Part shown: piece after piece, positions 1-4,316 of the stretch | Numbering within the stretch: position 1 is the first letter of the stretch | How the letters are laid out: every line of letters starts with the position of its first letter | Assembly: GCA_013203725.1 (NCBI GenBank) | Contig: JABMPK010000085.1 | Location: forward strand, 1 to 14,748 | From: Candidatus Uhrbacteria bacterium | GTDB lineage: Bacteria > Patescibacteriota > Patescibacteriia > UBA9934 > UBA11717 | DNA length: 14,748 nucleotides | Reading direction: 5' to 3' | Notes under the pieces: model-generated | What the model was told of the DNA's origin: nothing | The model's database searches: none | Seen by the model: only the letters and a program-made list of their open reading frames with translations | Program-made: the position numbers and the translations under genes

Positions 1-118
1 CCCTTCGACTGCCGCTCAGGGTCTGTGACCCTTCGACTGCCGCTCAGGGTCTGTGACCCTTCGACTGCCGCTCAGGGTCTGTGACCCTTCGACTGCCGCT
101 CAGGGTCTTTGACCCTTC
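1..118. repeat. 28-bp tandem repeat, four copies
   Basis: Four head-to-tail copies of a 28-bp unit (starting cccttcgactgccgctcagg) occupy 1-28, 29-56, 57-84 and 85-112, followed by six bases of a fifth. The first three are identical; the fourth differs by one base (gtcttt instead of gtctgt). The unit contains TTCGACTGCCGCTCAG, the complement of the CTGAGCGGTAGTCGAA core found again at 213-227 and 933-960. There are no spacers, so it is not a CRISPR array. The left end is cut by the window edge, so the copy number is a minimum. The core resembles a short palindrome-type repeat dispersed through many bacterial genomes. Confidence 0.95.
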
Positions 119-119
119 T

Positions 120-140
120 AAGATCATTTTCGATCTTTTT
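120..140 (+). terminator. Possible weak intrinsic terminator
   Basis: AAGATC (120-125) and GATCTT (132-137) pair around a six-base loop and are followed by TTT. It could end a plus-strand transcript entering from the left. The stem is only six pairs and AT-rich, so this is tentative. Confidence 0.25.
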
Positions 141-178
141 GCGCAGTTCTGTGTTGTGCGCATATTGTCTCTACCCTA

Positions 179-226
179 CGACTCACGCTCATTCCTGCGC
201 TGGTCGCAGATCATGAGCGGTAGTCG
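179..226. repeat. Nested inverted repeat downstream of tRNA-Ser
   Basis: CGACTCACGCTCAT (179-192) pairs imperfectly with ATGAGCGGTAGTCG (213-226). Inside the loop a second hairpin forms from CTGCG (195-199) and CGCAG (205-209). The right arm carries the same GAGCGGTAGTCGAA core as the tandem repeat at 1-118 and the repeat at 933-960. It sits three bases beyond the 3' end of tRNA-Ser, so it may also help end that transcript, although no T-run follows on the minus strand. Confidence 0.7.
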
Positions 227-228
227 AA

Positions 229-320
229 TGGCGGAGAGAGAGGGATTCGAACCCTCGCGCCGGTATAACCGACCTAACGGATTAGCAATCCGTCCCCTTC
301 AGCCTCTTGGGTACCTCTCC
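229..320 (-). tRNA. tRNA-Ser(GCU)
   Basis: The minus strand folds as a class II tRNA. The 5' acceptor strand GGAGAGG begins at 320. The anticodon stem ACGGA/TCCGT encloses loop TTGCTAA with anticodon GCT (complement at 284-286), reading AGC/AGU serine codons. A long variable arm (CGGT/ACCG stem) is typical of tRNA-Ser. The T-arm is GAGGG-TTCGAAT-CCCTC, followed by acceptor TCTCTCC and discriminator G. The terminal CCA is encoded (229-231). The total of 92 nt with CCA is normal for tRNA-Ser. Confidence 0.96.
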
Positions 321-337
321 ATGAGCCACAAAAGAGT

Positions 338-343
338 ACTATA
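338..343 (-). promoter_or_regulatory. -10 box for tRNA-Ser
   Basis: TATAGT on the minus strand (complement ACTATA) lies 17 bases before the tRNA 5' end at 320, which leaves a short leader for RNase P to remove. No good -35 was seen at 16-18 bp spacing. This is the best candidate in the 80-bp gap shared with the divergent gene at 402. Confidence 0.45.
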
Positions 344-384
344 TTGGGTGGATTAAATCAAGTGTTCTGCGAGTGAGCTTTGTT

Positions 385-393
385 TGGTATACT
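385..393 (+). promoter_or_regulatory. Extended -10 promoter, possibly leaderless
   Basis: TGG followed by TATACT (388-393) matches an extended -10 (TGn plus five of six bases of TATAAT). Transcription would start near 400, one or two bases before the ATG at 402. No Shine-Dalgarno is present (the bases before ATG are ctgttgagac), so the message is probably leaderless. The -35 region (365-370, TTCTGC) is poor, as is common with extended -10 promoters. Confidence 0.55.
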
Positions 394-401
394 GTTGAGA
401 C

Positions 402-923
402 ATGGATACAGAAAAAGGACAATCGGTAGAAGATCAGATCGATCCTAAGTATGGCGACCTGTTGCTATACTGGACGATGCACGAGTTTCATCAACATGAT
501 CGTGGTACCGCGTGGTATGTTGTGTTCTTGTTGCTTGGAATTGGTTTGATACTTTTTGCAATTTTGACGCGCAACTATATCTTCGCGGTTCTGCTCATAC
601 TCATGGGAACGTTCATGATAATGCAGCATTTTAATGATCCTGAAGATGTGCCGATTGTGATTCTGACAACGGGAATTGTTATTGGTAATCACTATCATCC
701 GTGGGAAGAGGTTAAGAACTTTTGGATTGCATATGAACCGCCAGATATTCAGAAGCTTTACATTGATTTTCACAAGAATCGTCACCCATACGTCAGCATA
801 GAAATGCCTGACAATTTGGACCCAATAGAGCTGCGCGACACAATGCTTGAGTTTGCAGACGAGAACGACGATCGTCAGGAAGAGAGCTTGACAGACTACA
901 TCAGAAGGTTGTATAAACTCTGA
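402..923 (+). CDS. Two-helix membrane protein with C-terminal PH-like region
   Basis: The product is 173 residues of unknown function. A charged N-terminus of about 37 residues is followed by two closely spaced hydrophobic helices (about 38-55 and 58-75) joined by a short turn, TRN. The remaining ~95 residues are soluble and read as alternating strands with a C-terminal helix. This part includes TTGIVIGNHYHPWEEV (89-104) and FWIAYEPPDIQKLYIDF (107-123), resembling bacterial PH-type domains that follow two membrane helices (YcxB/bPH2-like layout). That assignment is by pattern only. Similar small proteins are frequent in Patescibacteria but I know no assigned role. The ATG at 402 is chosen because the -10 box is directly upstream and no earlier start fits. 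Neighbours are tRNA genes, so context gives no function. Confidence 0.85.
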   Translation: MDTEKGQSVEDQIDPKYGDLLLYWTMHEFHQHDRGTAWYVVFLLLGIGLILFAILTRNYIFAVLLILMGTFMIMQHFNDPEDVPIVILTTGIVIGNHYHPWEEVKNFWIAYEPPDIQKLYIDFHKNRHPYVSIEMPDNLDPIELRDTMLEFADENDDRQEESLTDYIRRLYKL

Positions 924-932
924 GTTCCTGTT

Positions 933-960
933 TGTCATTCTGAGCGGTAGTCGAAGAACC
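933..960. repeat. Dispersed repeat with GAGCGGTAGTCGAAG core
   Basis: TGTCATTCTGAGCGGTAGTCGAAGAACC lies just after the 402-923 gene. The core is shared with 213-227 and, as complement, with each unit of the tandem array at 1-118. TGTCATTCTGAGCG-type sequences are a known intergenic repeat in diverse bacteria; here it appears in three different arrangements within 1 kb. Confidence 0.75.
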
Positions 961-988
961 TTCGTCGTGCAAATCAGGATTACATGAC

Positions 989-1155
989 AAAATGTACCCG
1001 TAGCTTCCACCTTCGCTCTCCGAGCTTCGGCGGACGCGGCAGCTGGCTAGAGGCCAGCTTCACTACAACTCAAAATGTACCCGTAGCTTCCACCTTCGCT
1101 TACCAGCTATGGCGGACGCAGCAGCTGGGCTGGTAACCAGCTTCGCAACAACTTA
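989..1155 (+). repeat. Two tandem units sharing the 5' end of tRNA-Arg
   Basis: Two direct repeats start at 989 and 1072 and lead into the tRNA-Arg gene. Each begins AAAATGTACCCGTAGCT. The bases GTACCCGTAGCT (994-1005 and 1077-1088) are identical to the first 12 bases of the tRNA at 1161, giving a period of 83 then 84 bp. Both then continue TCCACCTTCGCT, a GGCGGACGC block, and a hairpin. The hairpin is AGCTGGC/GCCAGCT (loop TAGAG) in unit 1 and AGCTGG/CCAGCT (longer loop) in unit 2, so the stem is kept although its sequence differs. Neither unit folds as a tRNA: D-arm, anticodon and T-arm are absent. They look like duplications seeded at the tRNA 5' end. Confidence 0.85.
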
Positions 1156-1160
1156 AAAAT

Positions 1161-1237
1161 GTACCCGTAGCTCAGCTGGATAGAGCGTTGGCTTGCGGAG
1201 CCAAAGGTCGCACGTTCAATTCGTGCCGGGTACACCA
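1161..1237 (+). tRNA. tRNA-Arg(GCG)
   Basis: A complete cloverleaf of 77 nt including encoded CCA (1235-1237). It has acceptor GTACCCG/CGGGTAC, D-stem GCTC/GAGC with a nine-base loop containing GG, anticodon stem TTGGC/GCCAA, loop TTGCGGA, anticodon GCG (1195-1197), variable loop AGGTC, and T-arm GCACG-TTCAATT-CGTGC. GCG reads CGC and, by wobble, CGU arginine codons. Most bacteria use ACG edited to inosine for this codon box, so a genomic GCG is less usual. No convincing promoter is seen in the repeats directly upstream. Confidence 0.96.
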
Positions 1238-1243
1238 GCAAGG

Positions 1244-1271
1244 CACTCACGAAAGTGGGTGTTTTTCTTTT
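1244..1271 (+). terminator. Intrinsic terminator of tRNA-Arg
   Basis: CACTCAC (1244-1250), loop GAAA and GTGGGTG (1255-1261) form a seven-pair stem with one G-U pair and a stable GNRA tetraloop. It is followed directly by TTTTTCTTTT. Only six bases separate it from the tRNA 3' end. Confidence 0.85.
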
Positions 1272-1280
1272 CAAAATTTT

Positions 1281-1305
1281 GGGGTCAGACCCCGGACCTG
1301 ACCCC
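1281..1305. repeat. GGGGTCAG palindromic repeat
   Basis: GGGGTCAG (1281-1288) and CTGACCCC (1298-1305) form an eight-pair inverted repeat. The left half GGGGTCAGACCCC is itself palindromic. It lies between the tRNA-Arg terminator and the terminator of the opposite-strand gene. GGGGTCAGACCCC is a short dispersed repeat known from several bacterial groups; function unknown. Confidence 0.7.
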
Positions 1306-1313
1306 ATCTATGT

Positions 1314-1375
1314 AAAAAAAAGAACCGCCCACCAAGTGACCGTATCCGCACCGGTTACCGGTGGGGGTGGTTCTT
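1314..1375 (-). terminator. Intrinsic terminator of the 1385-1993 gene
   Basis: On the minus strand AAGAACCACCCCCACC (1375-1360) pairs with GGTGGGCGGTTCTT (1333-1320). The loop contains a second small hairpin (ACCGGT palindromes), and seven or eight T residues follow (1314-1321 on the complement). It begins about ten bases after the stop codon of the upstream gene. Confidence 0.8.
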
Positions 1376-1384
1376 GGTGGACGA

Positions 1385-1993
1385 TCAAAGTGACCAGGTC
1401 CTAGCTTGCTCTTTGCAGTTCATGAGCATGTTGACCTCGAGGCCCTGATGACCGAACCCGTTGGTCGCGTCGTAGATGGTCGCCGTGTTTGCGCCGACCG
1501 CATACGTCTTCTGTGGCACCAGGAACGCCTTGACCGTAACATCCTCTTGTCCCTCTAGATGGACGTGGATTTCGACCCACTGACCACGTCCATCGATGAT
1601 GAAGTGGGCAAGCCAGGTCCGATCTTCGCAGGTGGCGAACGGGACGTGCTTCGTGGTGTGCACGAGGTCCGTAGGCCCGATGCTGGAATCCGTACTCTCG
1701 ATCCCGAGCTCGCAGAGGCTGCTGAGACCGGGAGTTCGGATCGTCACAGCTGGAGTCACGCTCGGGTCGTGCGAATGCGTGACCTCGATGTGGTTGTCCC
1801 AAACAGTTCCGTCGTAGTCGATCACCACGCCGTCGTCGGTGCGGTGGCCGATGTGCGGTATAGAGGTCTGCTCACCACCATCCAGAGGGCCGTCAGTCTT
1901 CAACGAACTGTCCATTTCGTCGTTGTAGGGCGCTACGCAGACAATCATCGTCAACAAACACAGGATCAGCATGATCATATAAAAGTTTCTCAT
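1385..1993 (-). CDS. Putative secreted protein of unknown function, GC-rich
   Basis: The product is 202 residues starting at the ATG at 1993, which has AGGAG five bases upstream. A TTG six codons earlier is in frame but overlaps that Shine-Dalgarno and is rejected. Residues 1-21 form a signal peptide or single anchor (RN, then a run of I/L/V/C/M ending VCVAP). C19 is not in a good lipobox. The rest is acidic, rich in T, H and D, and looks beta-rich, with three cysteines in the mature part. I recognise no family. The gene differs from its neighbours in three ways. Hand counts of two 60-base blocks give 62-65% GC against about 48% in a recG block. It alone has a strong Shine-Dalgarno. It alone has a promoter with good -35 and -10. 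With its own terminator it is a self-contained cassette, probably horizontally acquired. Confidence 0.75.
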   Translation of the reverse strand: MRNFYMIMLILCLLTMIVCVAPYNDEMDSSLKTDGPLDGGEQTSIPHIGHRTDDGVVIDYDGTVWDNHIEVTHSHDPSVTPAVTIRTPGLSSLCELGIESTDSSIGPTDLVHTTKHVPFATCEDRTWLAHFIIDGRGQWVEIHVHLEGQEDVTVKAFLVPQKTYAVGANTATIYDATNGFGHQGLEVNMLMNCKEQARTWSL

Positions 1994-1998
1994 CGAAT

Positions 1999-2006
1999 CT
2001 CCTCTC
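1999..2006 (-). promoter_or_regulatory. Strong Shine-Dalgarno deciding the start at 1993
   Basis: GAGAGGAG on the minus strand, with AGGAG five bases before ATG. It fixes the start of the secreted-protein gene and is the only clear Shine-Dalgarno among the ten coding genes of the window. Confidence 0.8.
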
Positions 2007-2041
2007 AAAGTTCTGTTTGTACAGCTTTTACTTTGACTGCG

Positions 2042-2069
2042 AGTTTATCAAAATTACCGCTTTTGTCAA
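2042..2069 (-). promoter_or_regulatory. Sigma-70 type promoter of the secreted-protein gene
   Basis: On the minus strand TTGACA (2069-2064), a perfect -35, is followed after 16 bp by TAAACT (2047-2042) as -10. Transcription should begin near 2035, leaving about 42 bases of leader before the ATG at 1993, with the Shine-Dalgarno inside. The -35 lies next to the putative recG promoter on the other strand. Confidence 0.75.
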
Positions 2070-2077
2070 TACTTTAG

Positions 2078-2083
2078 TAAGAT
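2078..2083 (+). promoter_or_regulatory. Possible -10 of recG, leaderless
   Basis: TAAGAT (2078-2083) ends six bases before the recG ATG at 2090, so transcription would start at or next to the initiation codon. There is no Shine-Dalgarno (the bases before ATG are gatatctct). No good -35 is visible. It overlaps the divergent promoter region at 2042-2069. Confidence 0.4.
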
Positions 2084-2089
2084 ATCTCT

Positions 2090-4144
2090 ATGATCAACCA
2101 TCCCATCACTGCGTTACCGGGTATTGGACCGGCGCAGGCTAAGAATTACCGTAAGCTGGGCATTGAGACTGTTCGCGATCTTTTGTTGGCGTTTCCTTTT
2201 CGGTATGAGGATTATCGGACTGTTCGTGGGATTGCGGACTTGTCGCCGGGGGAGACTACTACGGTTCAGGGGTCGATTACGAGTATTCGATCACGCAGGA
2301 GTCCTCGGGCGAAGATGATGCTGACCGAGGCGACGATTGAGGATGCTACTGGGACGATTACTGCCGTTTGGTTTCATCAGCCATATATTGCAAAGACGTT
2401 GAAGGTCGGCGACAAAGTTTCGTTGTCGGGAAAGATCGACGACAAGTTTGGATTGTCTATTGTGAATCCGCAGTTCGAGACTATCCGCGACAATGGACCA
2501 ACTCAACACACTGGGCGACTTGTGCCGATCTATTCGGTGTCGGGGAAGATGGCGCAGAAAGGCAGGCGGAATGCTGTTAAGAATGCGATGATGGCGTTGG
2601 GCGAAATGAAGGAGTGGATTCCGAGCGGTGTTATAAAAGATTACGACCTTGCCACCATCGCTGAGTCGATCATGGCTCTACATTTTCCGGAAGAGCAGGC
2701 GCCGTGGGAGCGGGCGATGCGGAGGATGAAGTTTGCGGAGTTGTTGGTGCATCAGATTGCACATGTGAAAGCTCGTAAGCATATTGAGAAGTCCGATGCG
2801 CACAAAGTTGCGATGGATTTGGAGTTTGTAAAAGAGACGATCTTTAACCTCGCTTTCGACCTTACTGGAGCCCAGCGAAAGGCCTCATTTGCGATTATGC
2901 AGGACATGGAAAATGGGACTCCTATGCACCGTTTACTCGAAGGTGACGTGGGGTCCGGAAAAACTGTTGTAGCAGCGTTAGCGGCCGGAAATACGGCGTT
3001 CCAGGGCTTTCAGAGCGCGTACATGGCCCCAACAGAGATACTCGCGGTGCAACAGGCATCCGGTTTGCAGGAAACGCTTGGGCCGGAGCTTCAGATTGCG
3101 CTTTTGACGAACTCGTACCAGGAAATAAATGGGGTGGCTGCCACCCGAAAAGAGATTCTTGATGCGTTGGTAGATGGGCGAGTTAGTATCGTTGTTGGAA
3201 CTCACGCTTTGCTCTCGGACGATCTTGCTGTGCCCAAACTTGCGCTCGTGATCGTGGACGAGCAGCATCGCTTTGGTGTTGAACAGCGCAAAAAGCTCAT
3301 GACATCACGTGGCGACATTGTGCCACATTTCTTGTCTATGACAGCGACTCCAATTCCGCGGACACTGGCTATGGCGTTGTATGGTGACATGAATATTTCG
3401 ATCTTGGACGAGCTCCCGCCGGGTCGTGGTGAGATTGAGACTGTGTTGTTGCGACCGTCTCAGGACAAAGAAGCGTATGCGATGATCGCGGAAAAGCTCA
3501 GGGCAGGTTTCCAGGCGTATGTTGTTTGCCCGTTTATTGACATGAGCGAGGTGTCCGAGGCAGATTCGGTGAAGGAGCTGAAGTTGAAGTTGGAGAAAAA
3601 TCATCTGAGACAATTTTGTATTCAGGAGTTGCACGGCAAAATGAAAGCAAAGGAGAAGGATGAAATTATGGGGAGGTTTAGAAAAGGGGAGATTGATGTT
3701 CTGGTCGCGACTACGGTTATTGAGGTCGGCGTTAACGTGCCGAACGCTACTACAATCTTTATTGAGGGGGCGGAACGGTTTGGGTTGGCTCAATTGCACC
3801 AGTTGAGAGGGCGAGTGCGACGATCTTCAGACAGGGCAACGTGTTTCTTGCACCCAACAAGTATGAGTGGGTCTACAAAAGAGCGTTTAGAGGCTATGGT
3901 TAAGTACGATAGCGGGTTTATGTTGGCAGAGATCGACTTGAAGTTGCGTGGTTCAGGTGACAGGTTTGGGACTCGTCAATCAGGGCTTCCAGAGTTCCAG
4001 TTTGCAAGCTTGTCTGACCACGCGCTCATTGCCCAAGCTCGCGAGGTCGCAGAAAAGATTCTGGAGTCAGACCCAGATCTAGAGCTGGAGCCAGAGCTCG
4101 CGGCTGAGCTTGAGCGGTTCCTTGCCAGAAATGCGCCGGAATAG
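2090..4144 (+). CDS. ATP-dependent DNA helicase RecG
   Basis: RecG remodels stalled replication forks and branch-migrates Holliday junctions in the cytoplasm. The 684-residue product matches the usual length (about 690). The N-terminal wedge region begins with a helix-hairpin-helix-like TALPGIGPAQAKNYRKLGI and includes an OB-fold (about 57-130). The helicase core has Walker A GDVGSGKT (285-292), motif II DEQH (390-393), motif III SMTATPIPRTLAM, and motif VI QLHQLRGRVRR (568-578). The RecG-specific C-terminal segment contains FGTRQSG. One oddity is that motif VI reads GRVRR, where RecG and most SF2 helicases have GRVGR, so residue 577 is Arg in place of Gly; both motif arginines are kept. The tail is rich in Glu and Leu. 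It is monocistronic and followed by palindromic repeats rather than a classical terminator. Confidence 0.97.
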   Translation: MINHPITALPGIGPAQAKNYRKLGIETVRDLLLAFPFRYEDYRTVRGIADLSPGETTTVQGSITSIRSRRSPRAKMMLTEATIEDATGTITAVWFHQPYIAKTLKVGDKVSLSGKIDDKFGLSIVNPQFETIRDNGPTQHTGRLVPIYSVSGKMAQKGRRNAVKNAMMALGEMKEWIPSGVIKDYDLATIAESIMALHFPEEQAPWERAMRRMKFAELLVHQIAHVKARKHIEKSDAHKVAMDLEFVKETIFNLAFDLTGAQRKASFAIMQDMENGTPMHRLLEGDVGSGKTVVAALAAGNTAFQGFQSAYMAPTEILAVQQASGLQETLGPELQIALLTNSYQEINGVAATRKEILDALVDGRVSIVVGTHALLSDDLAVPKLALVIVDEQHRFGVEQRKKLMTSRGDIVPHFLSMTATPIPRTLAMALYGDMNISILDELPPGRGEIETVLLRPSQDKEAYAMIAEKLRAGFQAYVVCPFIDMSEVSEADSVKELKLKLEKNHLRQFCIQELHGKMKAKEKDEIMGRFRKGEIDVLVATTVIEVGVNVPNATTIFIEGAERFGLAQLHQLRGRVRRSSDRATCFLHPTSMSGSTKERLEAMVKYDSGFMLAEIDLKLRGSGDRFGTRQSGLPEFQFASLSDHALIAQAREVAEKILESDPDLELEPELAAELERFLARNAPE

Positions 4145-4148
4145 CCTG

Positions 4149-4197
4149 GGGGACAGTCCCGGGGACAGGTACGGGGACAGTCCCTGGGACTGTCCCC
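4149..4197. repeat. GGGGACAGTCCC palindromic repeat cluster
   Basis: GGGGACAGTCCC occurs at 4149-4160 and 4173-4184, with a partial copy GGGGACAG at 4161-4168. The complement GGGACTGTCCCC (4186-4197) faces the second copy across one base, making a perfect 12-bp inverted repeat. It starts five bases after the recG stop and may act as a 3' hairpin of its mRNA, although no T-run follows. Repeats with this core are known to be dispersed in many genomes. Confidence 0.8.
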
Positions 4198-4222
4198 GCT
4201 GGTACTAGAAAATACTAGCAAC

Positions 4223-4262
4223 CCCCTCCTTGCTAAGGAGGGGTGGCCGAAGGCCGGGGAGG
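4223..4262. repeat. CCCCTCCTT/AAGGAGGGG double hairpin repeat
   Basis: CCCCTCCTT (4223-4231), loop GCT and AAGGAGGGG (4235-4243) form a perfect nine-pair hairpin. GGCC-GAA-GGCC (4245-4255) follows, then GGGGAGG. This double-hairpin pattern matches a repeat family often seen between bacterial genes. With 4149-4197 it fills most of the 161-bp gap between the convergent recG and the thymidylate synthase-like gene. Confidence 0.75.
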
Positions 4263-4292
4263 TGGCAATGTTGCAGTCATTGGCCACACAAG

Positions 4293-4316
4293 AAAAAAAC
4301 CGCCACTAGGCGGTTT
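4293..4316 (-). terminator. Terminator overlapping the 3' end of the ThyA-like gene
   Basis: On the minus strand AAACCGCC (4316-4309), loop TAGT and GGCGGTTT (4304-4297) are followed by a run of T (complement of 4293-4299). The stop codon TAG (4308-4306) is in the loop and the last two sense codons are in the stem. The hairpin is symmetric enough to slow plus-strand transcripts from recG too, but the plus side lacks a T-run. Confidence 0.85.

Noticed and set aside
1..118. CRISPR array
   Set aside because: The 28-bp units are joined directly with no unique spacers, and no cas gene is present.
81..356. Plus-strand open frame of 91 codons
   Set aside because: It runs through the tandem repeat and across the complete antisense of tRNA-Ser, and has no protein-like features.
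989..1155. Additional tRNA genes or tRNA pseudogenes
   Set aside because: Only the first 12 bases match the tRNA. No anticodon arm or T-arm can be folded in either unit.
1401..1802. Second minus-strand frame of 133 codons
   Set aside because: It lies inside the secreted-protein gene in another frame and its product is Arg/His-rich, typical of an out-of-frame GC-rich reading.
2006..2008. TTG as start of the secreted-protein gene
   Set aside because: It overlaps the AGGAG that serves the ATG at 1993, and it would place charged residues before the signal peptide without its own ribosome site.
1559..2077. Plus-strand open frame of 172 codons opposite the secreted-protein gene
   Set aside because: The minus strand has a promoter, Shine-Dalgarno, signal peptide and terminator. 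The plus frame has none of these and is an effect of high GC content.
4149..4197. recG intrinsic terminator
   Set aside because: The hairpin is strong but no T-run follows on the plus strand. It is described as a repeat with only a possible effect on transcript ends.
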